Positions 1 through 14,846 are shown, counted from the first letter of the stretch. The stretch is DNA of 64,000 bases from Eutreptiella sp. 'Long Island Sound 2002' (GCA_964036045.1 OZ038382.1:10034235-10098234), one strand, 5' to 3'. Translations and numbers: made by a program. Notes: generated from the letters alone by a model not told the origin.

Positions 1-3000
1 TTCATCATGCTGACTGTAGGAGTACAGCACGGACCTCTGTGTTGTAAACAACCAGCACAATGCCCATCTGCCCACGGTAGGCCATGACCTTCAGCATTCA
101 TCATAACATCAACGAAGCATGCCACCTCAAAACTGTCATCAGTGTTGAAAAGCTCGAATGAAATTGTCAGGAATCCAAATACAAAAATGGTGACATCATG
201 CGTATTCGAACCTCCGATTCTGCACTCCAGGCTGCCCCTCCCCGTATGGTCTGCTGCAGGGAGTGGGTGCCCACTTCCCACCTGCAGTTACTGCAATGCA
301 AATGGAACCGCTAGGGGTGATGGTAACAGCAATGATAATCCGCATGGTAGTGACAGCAGAATAAATAGCCAATGGTCACAGGTAACTGGTCATGGTAATG
401 GCGAATCACGCAGTGAAAAAGTAGTCTTAAAGGCAATGGAAATGGTAAAGCTTCCACCCCACTCCACCCCTTGCTACGTTGAGGAACCCACCAGAAATGT
501 AGGCATGCATGCATTCATAGCCTCAATGTCCCGCAGTGCATGTAAACCGAGGCTCTGGGGTGCTATCAGCGGGGAATTCCAAATCATGATATTCATAAAT
601 CCGCTTAGATCAATCATCCTGCTTTCCCAGAGATAGTCACTAACACACTCATCACATGGACCACTGATGGGCATGCATGGGACACAACAAACAATGATGC
701 AGTGGCTTCCTTCACACCCCATGGCATCAGGGACATGTTACCATATGGTGTTGGAACCCAAGCACCACGTTTCCCAGATTCATCATGCTGACTGTAGGAG
801 TACAGCACGGACCTCTGTGTTGTAAACAACCAGCACAATGCCCATCAGCCCACGGTAGGCCATGACCTTCAGCATTCATCATAACATCAACGAAGCATGC
901 CACCTCAAAACTGTCATCAGTGTTGAAAAGCTCGAATGAAATTGTCAGGAATCCAAAAACAAAAATGGTGACATCATGCGTATTCGAACCTCCGATTCTG
1001 CACTCCAGACTGCCCCTCCCCGTATGCTCTGCTGCAGGGAGTGGGTGCCCACTTCCCACCTGCATTTACTGCAATGCAGATGGAACCCCTAGGGGTAATG
1101 GTAACAGCAATGATATTCCGCGTGGCATTGGCAGCAGAATAAATAGCCAATGGTCACAGGTAACTGGTCATGGTAATGGCGAATCACACAGTGAAAAAGT
1201 AGTCTTAAAGGCAATGGAAATGGTAAAGCTTCGACCCCAGCCCCACCCGTTACTATGTTGAGGAACCCACCAGAAATGTAGGCATGCATGCATTTGTAGC
1301 CTCAATGTCCCGCAGTGCATGTAAACCGAGGCTCTGGGGTGCTATCAGCGGGGAATTCCAAATCATGATATTCATAAATCCGCTTAGATCAATCATCCTG
1401 CTTTCCCAGAGATATTCACTAACACACTCATCACATGGACCAATGATGGGCATGCATGGGATACAACAAACAATGATGCAGTGGCTTCCTTCACACCCCA
1501 TGGCATCAGGGACATGTTACCACATGGTGTTGGAACCCAAGCACCACGTTTCCCAGATTCATCATGCTGACTGTAGGAGTACAGCACGGACCTCTGTGTT
1601 GTAAACAATCAGCACAATGCCCATCAGCCCACGGTAGGCCATGACCTTCAGCATTCATCATAACATCAACGAAGCATGCCACCTCAAAACTGTCATCAGT
1701 GTTGAAAAGCTCGAATGAAATTGTCAGGAATCCAAAAACAAAAATGGTGACATCATGCGTATTCGAACCTCCGATTCTGCACTCCAGGCTGCCCCTCCCC
1801 GTATGCTCTGCTGCAGGGAGTGGGTGCCCACTTCCCACCTGCATTTACTGCAATGCAGATGGAACCCCTAGGGGTAATGGTAACAGCAATGATATTCCGC
1901 ATGGCGTTGGCAGCAGAATAAATAGCCAATGGTCACAGGTAACTGGTCATGGTAATGGCGAATCACACAGTGAAAAAGTAGTCTTAAAAGCAATGGAAAT
2001 GGTAAAGCTTCCACCCCAGCCCCGCCCCTTGCTACGTTGAGGAACCCACCAGAAATGTAGGCATGCATGCATTCGTAGCCTCAATGTCCCGCAGTGCATG
2101 TAAACCGAGGCTCTGGGGTGCTATCAGCGGGGAATTCCAAATCATGATATTCATAAATCCGCTTAGATCAATCATCCTGCTTTCCCAGAGATATTCACTA
2201 ACACACTCATCACATGGACCACTGATGGGCATGCATGGGATACAACAAACAATGATGCAGTGGCTTCCTTCACACCCCATGGCATCAGGGACATGTTACC
2301 ACATGGTGTTGGAACCCAAGCACCACGTTTCCCAGATTCATCATGCTGACTGTAGGAGTACAGCACGGACCTCTGTGTTGTAAACAACCAGCACAATGCC
2401 CATCAGCCCACGGTAGGCCATGACCTTCAGCATTCATCATAACATCAACGAAGCATGCCACCTCAAAACTGTCATCAGTGTTGAAAAGCTCGAATGAAAT
2501 TGTCAGGAATCCAAAAACAAAAATGGTGACATCATGCGTATTCGAACCTCCGATTCTGCACTCCAGGCTGCCCCTCCCCGTATGGTCTGCTGCAGGGAGT
2601 GGGTGCCCACTTCCCACCTGCAGTTACTGCAATGCAGATGGAACCGCTAGGGGTGATGGTAACAGCAATGATAATCCGCGTGGAAGTGGCAGCAGAATAA
2701 ATAGCCAATGGTCACAGGTAACTGGTCATGGTAATGGCGAATCACCCAGTGAAAAAGTAGTCTTAAAGGCAATGGAAATGGTAAAGCTTCCACCCCACTC
2801 CACCCCTTGCTACGTTGAGGAACCCACCAGAAATGTAGGCATGCATGCATTCATAGCCTCAATGTCCCGCAGTGCATGTAAACCGAGGCTCTGGGGTGCT
2901 ATCAGCGGGGAATTCCAAATCATGATATTCATAAATCCGCTTAGATCAATCATCCTGCTTTCCCAGAGATATTCACTAACACACTCATCACATGGACCGC

Positions 3001-6000
3001 TGATGGGCATGCATGGGATACAACAAACAATGATGCAGTGGCTTCCTTCACACCCCATGGCATCAGGGACATGTTACCACATGGTGTTGGCACCCAGGCA
3101 CCACGTTTCCCAGATTCATCATGCTGACTGTAGGAGTACAGCACGGACCTCTGTGTTGTAAACAATCAGCACAATGCCCATCAGCCCACGGTAGGCCATG
3201 ACCTTCAGCATTCATCATAACATCAACGAAGCATGCCACCTCAAAACTGTCATCAGTGTTGAAAAGCTCGAATGAAATTGTCAGGAATCCAAAAACAAAA
3301 ATGGTGACATCATGCGTATTCGAACCTCCGATTCTGCACTCCAGACTGCCCCTCCCCGTATGCTCTGCTGCAGGGAGTGGGTGCCCACTTCCCACCTGCA
3401 TTTACTGCAATGCAGATGGAACCCCTAGGGGTAATGGTAACAGCAATGATATTCCGCATGGCGTTGGCAGCAGAATAAATAGCCAATGGTCACAGGTAAC
3501 TGGTCATGGTAATGGCGAATCACGCAGTGAAAAAGTAGTCTTAAAGGCAATGGAAATGGTAAAGCTTCCACCCCAGCCCCACCCCTTGCTATGTTGAGGA
3601 ACCCACCAGAAATGTAGGCATGCATGCATTCGTAGCCTCAATGTCCCGCAGTGCATGTAAACCGAGGCTCTGGGGTGCTATCAGCGGGGAATTCCAAATC
3701 ATGATATTCATAAATCCGCTTAGATCAATCATCCTGCTTTCCCAGAGATATTCACTAACACACTCATCACATGGACCGCTGATGGGCATGCATGGGATAC
3801 AACAAACAATGATGCAGTGGCTTCCTTCACACCCCATGGCATCAGGGACATGTTACCACATGGTGTTGGCACCCAAGCACCACGTTTCCCAGATTCATCA
3901 TGCTGACTGTAGGAGTACAGCACGGACCTCTGTGTTGTAAACAACCAGCACAATGCCCATCAGCCCACGGTAGGCCATGACCTTCAGCATTCATCATAAC
4001 ATCAACGAAGCATGCCACCTCAAAACTGTCATCAGTGTTGAAAAGCTCGAATGAAATTGTCAGGAATCCAAAAACAAAAATGGTGACATCATGCGTATTC
4101 GAACCTCCGATTCTGCACTCCAGACTGCCCCTCCCCGTATGCTCTGCTGCAGGGAGTGGGTGCCCACTTCCCACCTGCATTTACTGCAATGCAAATGGAA
4201 CCGCTAGGGGTAATGGTAACAGCAATGATATTCCGCATGGCGTTGGGAGCAGAATAAATAGCCAATGGTCACAGGTAACTGGTCATGGTAATGGCGAATC
4301 ACACAGTGAAAAAGTAGTCTTAAAGGCAATGGAAATGGTAAAAGTTCCACCCCAGCCCCACCCCTTGCTACGTTGAGGAACCCACCAGAAATGTAGGCAT
4401 GCATGCATTCATAGCCTCAATGTCCCGCAGTGCATGTAAACCGAGGCTCTGGGGTGCTATCAGCGGGGAATTCCAAATCATGATATTCATAAATCCGCTT
4501 AGATCAATCATCCTGCTTTCCCAGAGATATTCACTAACACACTCATCACATGGACCGCTGATGGGCATGCATGGGATACAACAAACAATGATGCAGTGGC
4601 TTCCTTCACACCCCATGGCATCAGGGACATGTTACCACATGGTGTTGGAACCCAAGCACCACGTTTCCCAGATTCATCATGCTGACTGTAGGAGTACAGC
4701 ACGGACCTCTGTGTTGTAAACAACCAGCACAATGCCCATCAGCCCACGGTAGGCCATGACCTTCAGCATTCATCATAACATCAACGAAGCATGCCACCTC
4801 AAAACTGTCATCAGTGTTGAAAAGCTCGAATGAAATTGTCAGGAATCCAAAAACAAAAATGGTGACATCATGCGTATTCGAACCTCCGATTCTGCACTCC
4901 AGACTGCCCCTCCCCGTATGCTCTGCTGCAGGGAGTGGGTGCCCACTTCCCACCTGCATTTACTGCAATGCAAATGGAACCGCTAGGGGTAATGGTAACA
5001 GCAATGATATTCCGCGTGGCGTTGGGAGCAGAATAAATAGCCAATGGTCACAGGTAACTGGTCATGGTAATGGCTAGTCACACAGTGAAAAAGTAGTCTT
5101 AAAGGCAATGGAAATGGTAAAGGTTCCACCCCAGCCCCACCCCTTGCTATGTTGAGGAACCCACCAGAAATGTAGGCATGCATGCATTCATAGCCTCAAT
5201 GTCCCGCAGTGCATGTAAACCGAGGCTCTGGGGTGCTATCAGCGGGGAATTCCAAATCACGATATTCATAAATCTGCTTAGATCAATCATCCTGCTTTCC
5301 CAGAGATATTCACTAACACACTCATCACATGGACCGCTGATGGGCATGCATGGGATACAACAAACAATGATGCAGTGGCTTCCTTCACACCCCATGGCAT
5401 CAGGGACATGTTACCACATGGTGTTGGAACCCAAGCACCACGTTTCCCAGATTCATCATGCTGACTGTAGGAGTACAGCACGGACCTCTGTGTTGTAAAC
5501 AACCAGCACAATGCCCATCAGCCCACGGTAGGCCATGACCTTCAGCATTCATCATAACATCAACGAAGCATGCCACCTCAAAACTGTCATCAGTGTTGAA
5601 AAGCTCGAATGAAATTGTCAGGAATCCAAAAACAAAAATGGTGACATCATGCGTATTCGAACTTCTGATTCTGCACTCCAGGCTGCCCCTCCCCGTATGC
5701 TCTGCTGCAGGGAGTGGGTGCCCACTTCCCACCTGCATTTACTGCAATGCAAATGGAACCGCTAGGGGTAATGGTAACAGCAATGATAATCCGCATGGCG
5801 TTGGCAGCAGAATAAATAGCCAATGGTCACAGGTAACTGGTCATGGTAATGGCGAATCACACAGTGAAAAAGTAGTCTTAAAGGCAATGGAAATGGTAAA
5901 GGTTCCACCCCAGCCCCACCCCTTGCTATGTTGAGGAACCCACCAGAAATGTAGGCATGCATGCATTCATAGCCTCAATGTCCCGCAGTGCATGTAAACC

Positions 6001-9000
6001 GAGGCTCTGGGGTGCTATCAGCGGGGAATTCCAAATCATGATATTCATAAATCCGCTCAATCCGATTAATCATCCTGCTTTCCCAGAGATATTCACTAAC
6101 ACACTCATCACATGGACCGCTGATGGGCATGCATGGGACACAACAAACAATGATGCAGTGGCTTCCTTCACACCCCATGGCATCAGGGACATGTTACCAC
6201 ATGGTGTTGGAACCCAAGCACCACGTTTCCCACATTCATCATGCTGACTGTAGGAGTACAGCACGGACCTCTGTGTTGTAAACAATCAGCACAATGCCCA
6301 TCAGCCCACGGTAGGCCATGACCTTCAGCATTCATCATAACATCAACGAAGCATGCCACCTCAAAACTGTCATCAGTGTTGAAAAGCTCGAATGAAATTG
6401 TCAGGAATCCAAAAACAAAAATGGTGACATCATGCGTATTGGAACCTCCGATTCTGCACTCCAGTGCGCCCCTCCCCGTATGGTCTGCTGCAGGGAGTGG
6501 GTGCCCACTTCCCACCTGCAGTTACTGCAATGCAAATGGAACCGCTAGGGGTGATGGTAACAGCAATGATATTCCGCATGGTAGTGACAGCAGAATAAAT
6601 AGCCAATGGTCACGGGTAACTGGTGATGGTAATGGCGAATCACGCAGTGAAAAAGTAGTCTTAAAGGCAATGGAAATGGTAAAGCTTCCACCACACCCCA
6701 CCCCTTGCTACGTTGAGGAACCCACCAGAAATGTAGGCATGCATGCATTCGTAGCCTCAATGTCCCGCAGTGCATGTAAACCGAGGCTCTGGGGTGCTAT
6801 CAGCGGGGAATTCCAAATCATGATATTCATAAATCCGCTTAGATCAATCATCCTGCTTTCCCAGAGATATTCACTAACACACTCATCACATGGACCGCTG
6901 ATGGGCATGCATGGGATACAACAAACAATCATGCAGTGGCTTCCTTCACACCCCATGGCATCAGGGACATGTTACCATATGGTGTTGGAACCCAAGCACC
7001 ACGTTTCCCAGATTCATCATGCTGACTGTAGAAGTACAGCACGGACCTCTGTGTTGTAAACAACCAGCACAATGCCCATCAGCCCACGGTAGGCCATGAC
7101 CTTCAGCATTCATCATAACATCAACGAAGCATGCCACCTCAAAACTGTCATCAGTGTTGAAAAGCTCGAATGAAATTGTCAGGAATCCAGAAACAAAAAT
7201 GGTGACATCATGCGTATTCGAACCTCCGATTCTGCACTCCAGGCTGCCCCTCCCCGTATGGTCTGCTGCAGGGAGTGGGTGCCCACTTCCCACCTGCATT
7301 TACTGCAATGCAAATGGAACCGCTAGGGGTAATGGTAACAGCAATGATAATCCGCATGGTAGTGACAGCAGAATAAATAGCCAATGGTCACAGGTAACTG
7401 GTCATGGTAATGGTGAATCACACAGTGAAAAAGTAGTCTTAAAGGCAATGGAAATGGTAAAGCTTCCACCACAATCCGCCCCTTGCTACATTGAGGAACC
7501 CACCAGAAATGTAGGCATGCATGCATTCGTAGCCTCAATGTCCCGCAGTGCATGTAAACCGAGGCTCTGGGGTGCTATCAGCGGGGAATTCCAAATCATG
7601 ATATTCATAAATCCGCTTAGATCAATCATCCTGCTTTCCCAGAGATATTCACTAACACACTCATCACATGGACCACTGATGGGCATGCATGGGATACAAC
7701 AAACAATGATGCAGTGGCTTCCTTCACACCCCATGGCATCAGGGACATGTTACCATATGGTGTTGGAACCCAAGCACCACGTTTCCCACATTCATCATGC
7801 TGACTGTAGGAGTACAGCACGGACCTCTGTGTTGTAAACAACCAGCACAATCCCCATCAGCCCACGGTAGGCCATGACCTTCAGCATTCATCACAACATC
7901 AACGAAGCATGCCACCTCAAAACTGTCATCAGTGTTGAAAAGCTCGAATGAAATTGTCAGGAATCCAGAAACAAAAATGGTGACATCATGCGTATTCGAA
8001 CCTCCGATTCTGCACTCCAGGCTGCCCCTCCCCGTATGGTCTGCTGCAGGGAGTGGGTGCCCACTTCCCACCTGCATTTACTGCAATGCAAATGGAACCG
8101 CTAGGGGTGATGGTAACAGCAATGATAATCCGCATGGGAGTGACAGCAGAATAAATAGCCAATGGTCACAGGTAACTGGTCATGGTAATGGTGAATCACG
8201 CAGTGAAAAAGTAGTCTTAAAGGCAATGGAAATGGTAAAGCTTCCACCCCACTCCACCCCTTGCTATGTTGAGGAACCCACCAGAAATGTAGGCATGCAT
8301 GCATTCGTAGCCTCCATGTCCCGCAGTGCATGTAAACCGAGGCTCTGGGGTGCTATCAGCGGGGAATTCCAAATCATGATATTCATAAATCCGCTTAGAT
8401 CAATCATCCTGCTTTCCCAGAGATATTCAGTAACACACTCATCACATGGACCGCTGATGGGCATGCATGGGATACAACAAACAATGATGCAGTGGCTTCC
8501 TTCACACCCCATAGCATCAGGGACATGTTACCATATGGTGTTGGAACCCAAGCACCACGTTTCCCAGATTCATCATGCTGACTGTAGGAGTACAGCACGG
8601 ACCTCTGTGTTGTAAACAACCAGCACAATGCCCATCTGCCCACGGTAGGCCATGACCTTCAGCATTCATCATAACATCAACGAAGCATGCCACCTCAAAA
8701 CTGTCATCAGTGTTGAAAAGCTCGAATGAAATTGTCAGGAATCCAGAAACAAAAATGGTGACATCATGCGTATTCGAACCTCCGATTCTGCACTCCAGGC
8801 TGCCCCTCCCCGTATGGTCTGCTGCAGGGAGTGGGTGCCCACTTCCCACCTGCATTTACTGCAATGCAAATGGAACCGCTAGGGGTGATGGTAACAGCAA
8901 TGATAATCCGCATGGTAGTGACAGCAGAATAAATAGCCAATGGTCACAGGTAACTGGTCATGGTAATGGTGAATCACACAGTGAAAAAGTAGTCTTAAAG

Positions 9001-12000
9001 GCAATGGAAATGGTAAAGCTTCCACCCCACCCCACCCCTTGCTACATTGAGGAACCCACCAGAAATGTAGGCATGCATGCATTCGTAGCCTCAATGTCCC
9101 GCAGTGCATGTAAACCGAGGCTCTGGGGTGCTATCAGCGGGGAATTCCAAATCATGATATTCATAAATCTGCTTAGATCAATCATCCTGCTTTCCCAGAG
9201 ATATTCAGTAACACACTCATCACATGGACCACTGATGGGCATGCATGGGATACAACAAACAATGATGCAGTGGCTTCCTTCACACCCCATGGCATCAGGG
9301 ACATGTTACCATATGGTGTTGGAACCCAAGCACCACGTTTCCCAGATTCATCATGCTGACTGTAGGAGTACAGCACGGACCTCTGTGTTGTAAACAACCA
9401 GCACAATGCCCATCTGCCCACGGTAGGCCATGACCTTCAGCATTCATCATAACATCAACGAAGCATGCCACCTCAAAACTGTCATCAGTGTTGAAAAGCT
9501 CGAATGAAATTGTCAGGAATCCAGAAACAAAAATGGTGACATCATGCGTATTCGAACCTCCGATTCTGCACTCCAGGCTGCCCCTCCCCGTATGGTCTGC
9601 TGCAGGGAGTGGGTGCCCACTTCCCACCTGCATTTACTGCAATGCAGATGGAACCCCTAGGGGTAATGGTAACAGCAATGATAATCCGCATGGTAGTGAC
9701 AGCAGAATAAATAGCCAATGGTCACAGGTAACTGGTCATGGTAATGGCGAATCACGCAGTGAAAAAGTAGTCTTAAAGGCAATGGAAATGGTAAAGCTTC
9801 CACCCCACTCCACCCCTTGCTACGTTGAGGAACCCACCAGAAATGTAGGCATGCATGCATTCATAGCCTCAATGTCCCGCAGTGCATGTAAACCGAGGCT
9901 CTGGGGTGCTATCAGCGGGGAATTCCAAATCATGATATTCATAAATCCGCTTAGATCAATCATCCTGCTTTCCCAGAGATATTCACTAACACACTCATCA
10001 CATGGACCGCTGATGGGCATGCATGGGACACAACAAACAATGATGCAGTGGCTTCCTTCACACCCCATGGCATCAGGGACATGTTACCATATGGTGTTGG
10101 AACCCAAGCACCACGTTTCCCAGATTCATCATGCTGACTGTAGGAGTACAGCACGGACCTCTGTGTTGTAAACAACCAGCACAATGCCCATCTGCCCACG
10201 GTAGGCCATGACCTTCAGCATTCATCATAACATCAACGAAGCATGCCACCTCAAAACTGTCATCAGTGTTGAAAAGCTCGAATGAAATTGTCAGGAATCC
10301 AGAAACAAAAATGGTGACATCATGCGTATTCGAACCTCTGATTCTGCACTCCAGGCTGCCCCTCCCCGTATGGTCTGCTGCAGGGAGTGGGTGCCCACTT
10401 CCCACCTGCATTTACTGCAATGCAAATGGAACCGCTAGGGGTGATGGTAACAGCAATGATAATCCGCATGGCATTGGCAGCAGAATAAATAGCCAATGGT
10501 CACGGGTAACTGGTCATGGTAATGGCGAATCACGCAGTGAAAAAGTAGTCTTAAAGGCAATGGAAATGGTAAAGCTTCCACCCCACCCCACCCCTTGCTA
10601 TGTTCAGGAACCCACCAGAAATGTAGGCATGCATGCATTCATAGCCTCCATGTCCCGCAGTGCATGTAAACCGAGGCTCTGGGGTGCTATCAGCGGGGAA
10701 TTCCAAATCATGATATTCATAAATCCGCTTAGATCAATCATCCTGCTTTCCCAGAGATATTCACTAACACACTCATCACATGGACCGCTGATGGGCATGC
10801 ATGGGATACAACAAACAATGATGCAGTGGCTTCCTTCACAACCCATGGCATCAGGGACATGTTACCATATGGTGTTGGAACCCAAGCACCACGTTTCCCA
10901 GATTCATCATGCTGACTGTAGGAGTACAGCACGGACCTCTGTGTTGTAAACAACCAGCACAATGCCCATCAGCCCACGGTAGGCCATGACCTTCAGCATT
11001 CATCATAACATCAACGAAGCATGCCACCTCAAAACTGTCATCAGTGTTGAAAAGCTCGAATGAAATTGTCAGGAATCCAGAAACAAAAATGGTGACATCA
11101 TGCGTATTCGAACCTCCGATTCTGCACTCCACGCTGCCCCTCCCCGTATGGTCTGCTGCAGGGAGTGGGTGCCCACTTCCCACCTGCATTTACTGCAATG
11201 CAAATGGAACCGCTAGGGGTAATGGTAACAGCAATGATAATCCGCATGTCAGTGACAGCAGAATAAATAGCCAATGGTCACGGGTAACTGGTCATGGTAA
11301 TGGCGAATCACACAGTGAAAAAGTAGTCTTAAAGGCAATGGAAATGGTAAAGCTTCCACCCCAGCCCACCCCTTGCTACATTGAGGAACCCACCAGAAAT
11401 GTAGGCATGCATGCATTCGTAGCCTCAATGTCCCGCAGTGCATGTAAACCGAGGCTCTGGGGTGCTATCAGCGGGGAATTCCAAATCATGATATTCATAA
11501 ATCCGCTTAGATCAATCATCCTGCTTTCCCAGAGATATTCACTAACACACTCATCACATGGACTGCTGATGGGCATGCATGGGATACAACAAACAATGAT
11601 GCAGTGGCTTCCTTCACACCCCATGGCATCAGGGACATGTTACCATATGGTGTTGGAACCCAAGCACCACGTTTCCCAGATTCATCATGCTGACTGTAGG
11701 AGTACAGCACGGACCTCTGTGTTGTGAACAACCAGCACAATGCCCATCAGCCCACGGTAGGCCATGACCTTCAGCATTCATCATAACATCAACGAAGCAT
11801 GCCACCTCAAAACTGTCATCAGTGTTGAAAAGCTCGAATGAAATTGTCAGGAATCCAAAAACAAAAATGGTGACATCATGCGGATTCGAACCTCCGATTC
11901 TGCACTCCAGGCTGCCCCTCCCCGTATGCTCTGCTGCAGGGAGTGGGTGCCCACTTCCCACCTGCATTTACTGCAATGCAAATGGAACCGCTAGGGGTGA

Positions 12001-14057
12001 TGGTAACAGCAATGATAATCCGCATGGCATTGGCAGCAGAATAAATAGCCAATGGTCACAGGTAACTGGTCATGGTAATGGCGAATCACACAGTGAAAAA
12101 GTCGTCTTAAAGGCAATGGAAATGGTAAAGCTTCCACCCCCCCCCCCTCCCCTTGCTATGTTGAGGAACCCACCAGAAATGTAGGCATGCATGCATTCAT
12201 AGCCTCAATGTCCCGCAGTGCATGTAAACCGAGGCTCTGGGGTGCTATCAGCGGGGAATTCCAAATCATGATATTCATAAATCCGCTTAGATCAATCATC
12301 CTGCTTTCCCAGAGATATTCACTAACACACTCATCACATGGACCGCTGATGGGCATGCATGGGATACAACAAACAATGATGCAGTGGCTTCCTTCACAAC
12401 CCATGGCATCAGGGACATGTTACCATATGGTGTTGGCACCCAAGCACCACGTTTCCCAGATTCATCATGCTGACTGTAGGAGTAAAGCACGGACCTCTGT
12501 GTTGTAAACAACCAGCACAATGCCCATCTGCCCACGGTAGGCCATGACCTTCAGCATTCATCATAACATCAACGAAGCATGCCACCTCAAAACTGTCATC
12601 AGTGTTGAAAAGCTCGAATGAAATTGTCAGGAATCCAGAAACAAAAATGGTGACATCATGCGTATTCGAACCTCCGATTCTGCACTCCAGGCTGCCCCTC
12701 CCCGTATGGTCTGCTGCAGGGAGTGGGTGCCCACTTCCCACCTGCATTTACTGCAATGCAAATGGAACCGCTAGGGGTGATGGTAGCAGCAATGATAATC
12801 CGCATGGCATTGGCAGCAGAATAAATAGCCAATGGTCACAGGTAACTGGTCATGGTAATGGCGAATCACGCAGTGAAAAAGTAGTCTTAAAAGCAATGGA
12901 AATGGTAAAGCTTCCACCCCACCCCACCCCTTGCTACGTTGAGGAACCCACCAGAAATGTAGGCATGCATGCATTCGTAGCCTCCATGTCCCGCAGTGCA
13001 TGTAAACCGAGGCTCTGGGGTGCTATCAGCAGAGAATTCCAAATCATGATATTCATAAATCCGCTTAGATCAATCATCCTGCTTTCCCAGAGATATTCAC
13101 TAACACACTCATCACATGGACCACTGATGGGCATGCATGGGATACAACAAACAATCATGCAGTGGCTTCCTTCACACCCCATGGCATCAGGGACATGTTA
13201 CCACATGGTTTTGGAACCCAAGCACCACGTTTCCCAGATTCATCATGCTGACTGTAGAAGTACAGCACGGACCTCTGTGTTGTGAACAACCAGCACAATG
13301 CCCATCAGCCCACGGTAGGCCATGACCTTCAGCATTCATCATAACATCAACGAAGCATGCCACCTCAAAACTGTCATCAGTGTTGAAAAGCTCGAATGAA
13401 ATTGTCAGGAATCCAGAAACAAAAATGGTGACATCATGCGTATTTGAACCTCTGATTCTGCACTCCAGGCTGCCCCTCCCCGTATGCTCTGCTGCAGGGA
13501 GTGGGTGCCCACTTCCCACCTGCATTTACTGCAATGCAAATGGAACCGCTAGGGGTGATGGTAACAGCAATGATAATCCGCATGGCATTGGCAGCAGAAT
13601 AAATAGCCAATGGTCACAGGTAACTGGTCATGGTAATGGCGAATCACGCAGTGAAAAAGTAGTCTTAAAGGCAATGGAAATGGTAAAGCTTCCACCCCAC
13701 CCCACCCCTTGCTACATTGAGGAACCCACCAGAAATGTAGGCATGCATGCATTCGTAGCCTCCATGTCCCGCAGTGCATGTAAACCGAGGCTCTGGGGTG
13801 CTATCAGCGGGGAATTCCAAATCATGATATTCATAAATCCGCTTAGATCAATCATCCTGCTTTCCCAGAGATATTCACTAACACACTCATCACATGGACC
13901 GCTGATGGGCATGCATGGGACACAACAAACAATGATGCAGTGGCTTCCTTCACACCCCATGGCATCAGGGACATGTTACCATATGGTGTTGGCACCCAAG
14001 CACCATATTTCCCAGATTCATCATGCTGACTGTAGGAGTACAGCACGGACCTCTGTG
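1..14057. repeat. 778-779 bp satellite tandem array, left block
   Basis: Head-to-tail copies of one unit occupy this stretch. Taking the same point in each unit (the ATA/TTG upstream of GAAAAGCTCGAATG), units begin at 142, 920, 1699, 2478, 3256, 4035, 4814, 5593, 6376, 7154, 7932, 8710, 9488, 10266, 11044, 11822, 12602 and 13380; the array enters from the left window edge. Copies differ by scattered substitutions plus short indels at a C-rich tract (for example 11 Cs at 12137-12147). Reading frames of up to 227 codons on plus and 112 on minus recur, but many copies shift or stop them, and the variable positions change amino acids on both strands, so I read the unit as non-coding. Copies 2-8 mostly carry AAAAAC where later copies carry AGAAAC, which separates two sub-families. 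Function is unknown; centromeric or heterochromatic satellite is an inference only. Confidence 0.95.
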
Positions 14058-14172
14058 GGGGCGTTGTCGCACGGTGCGCGCACGGTGCGCGCACGGTGCG
14101 TGCACGGTTCAGTGTTTTTGGGATGGTTGCCCAACTTGTACCCCGTTGAATGGCCCCCATAGAAACACACCC

Positions 14173-14360
14173 AGGGTCCTGATTTCTGCACCTTGCAGTC
14201 CATACTGGCATACCAGGATTCTTCAATTTTTAGTCCGATGCTTGTCACAGGTTCCGGGGTCCTATTTTCTGCACCCTGCAGCCCCTATTGGCGTACCGGG
14301 AATTTTTTTTTTGAATCTGATGCTCGTCACAGGTTCCAGGCTCCCAATTTCTGCACCTTG
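14173..14360. repeat. 83-bp tandem repeat inside transposon member 1
   Basis: About 2.3 copies of an 82-83 bp unit begin at 14173, 14256 and 14338. Each starts near (A/G)GG(G/C)TCC, contains TTTCTGCACC(T/C)TGCA, and ends CAGGTTCC. The second copy has an expanded T tract (14303-14311). Confidence 0.8.
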
Positions 14361-14421
14361 CACGCACCTCCGTAACAAACCATGCACAGGCGACAACACA
14401 AGCGACAACACAATTTCAATT

Positions 14422-14730
14422 TCATCCGCCACAGCATTCTGGCTCATGATCATCAATTCTAGGGGCTTCAGCTTCCACTTCAGGTAATTGGGGCTCCAGC
14501 AAAGCGTCCATCGGCGCCTCATGGTGCATAGGTTGGGGGGAATCGGGGCTCTCAGCAGTCACAATTGCAAACTCCAACCGCTCCTCCGGTGCATGTTCGT
14601 ACAAGACCTCTTCACCACCCAATTCGTACCGAATAGAGACGCGACTCCCACCTCTTGGAGAAGGGTCAACGACAGTGGCCGAGACCCTATCCCCGTTGGA
14701 GCGGTGGTAGTACACAGGCAGTCCGGCGAC
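14422..14730 (-). CDS. ORF inside transposon member 1, possible captured exon
   Basis: A minus-strand reading frame of about 100 codons ends with TGA at 14422 and is open up to an in-frame TAG whose AG would make a splice acceptor (CTGCCCTAG followed by CTTGTCGCC). No ATG opens it; the first candidate initiator is GTG at 14715. The peptide begins LVAGLPVYYHRSNGDRV, continues with a beta-strand-like stretch (VSIRYELGGEEVLY), and ends in an acidic, Pro/Glu-rich tail closing ECCGG. The first half looks like a compact SH3- or Tudor-like barrel with alternating hydrophobic residues; this is pattern reading, not a family assignment. Its position between transposon ends suggests a host exon carried by the element, or the last exon of an element-encoded protein. 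Confidence 0.45.
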   Translation of the reverse strand, partial: VAGLPVYYHRSNGDRVSATVVDPSPRGGSRVSIRYELGGEEVLYEHAPEERLEFAIVTAESPDSPQPMHHEAPMDALLEPQLPEVEAEAPRIDDHEPECCGG

Positions 14731-14846
14731 AAGCTAGGGCAGCTCAGATTCAGGCATTGTGGATCTGGTGGACACGGAATACGCAAAAGGACGCACGGTG
14801 CGCGCACGATGCGCGCACGGTGCGCGCACGGTTCAGGCAACACCCC

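Larger units (their letters stand above)
14058..14846. mobile_element. DNA-transposon-like insertion inside the satellite (family member 1)
   Basis: A 789-bp block interrupts one satellite unit. The distance between neighbouring unit starts (13380 to 14952) is 1572 bp, exactly 778 + 789 + 5, so the insert is precise and duplicated 5 bp: CTGTG at 14053-14057 and again at 14847-14851. The ends are short inverted repeats: GGGGCGTTGTC on the left and, read on the other strand, GGGGTGTTGCC on the right. Just inside both ends lie four tandem copies of an 11-bp unit close to GCACGGTGCGC (14069-14112 and 14792-14835), in the same orientation at both ends and both closing with GCACGGTTCAG. Inside are a 2.3-copy 83-bp repeat and a minus-strand ORF. 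No transposase is visible, so it is probably non-autonomous. I cannot assign it to a named superfamily. Confidence 0.85.

Noticed and set aside
1-14057. tRNA B-box-like GGTTCGAATAC on the minus strand of each satellite unit
   Set aside because: No T-stem pairing, no acceptor stem and no A box at a suitable distance.
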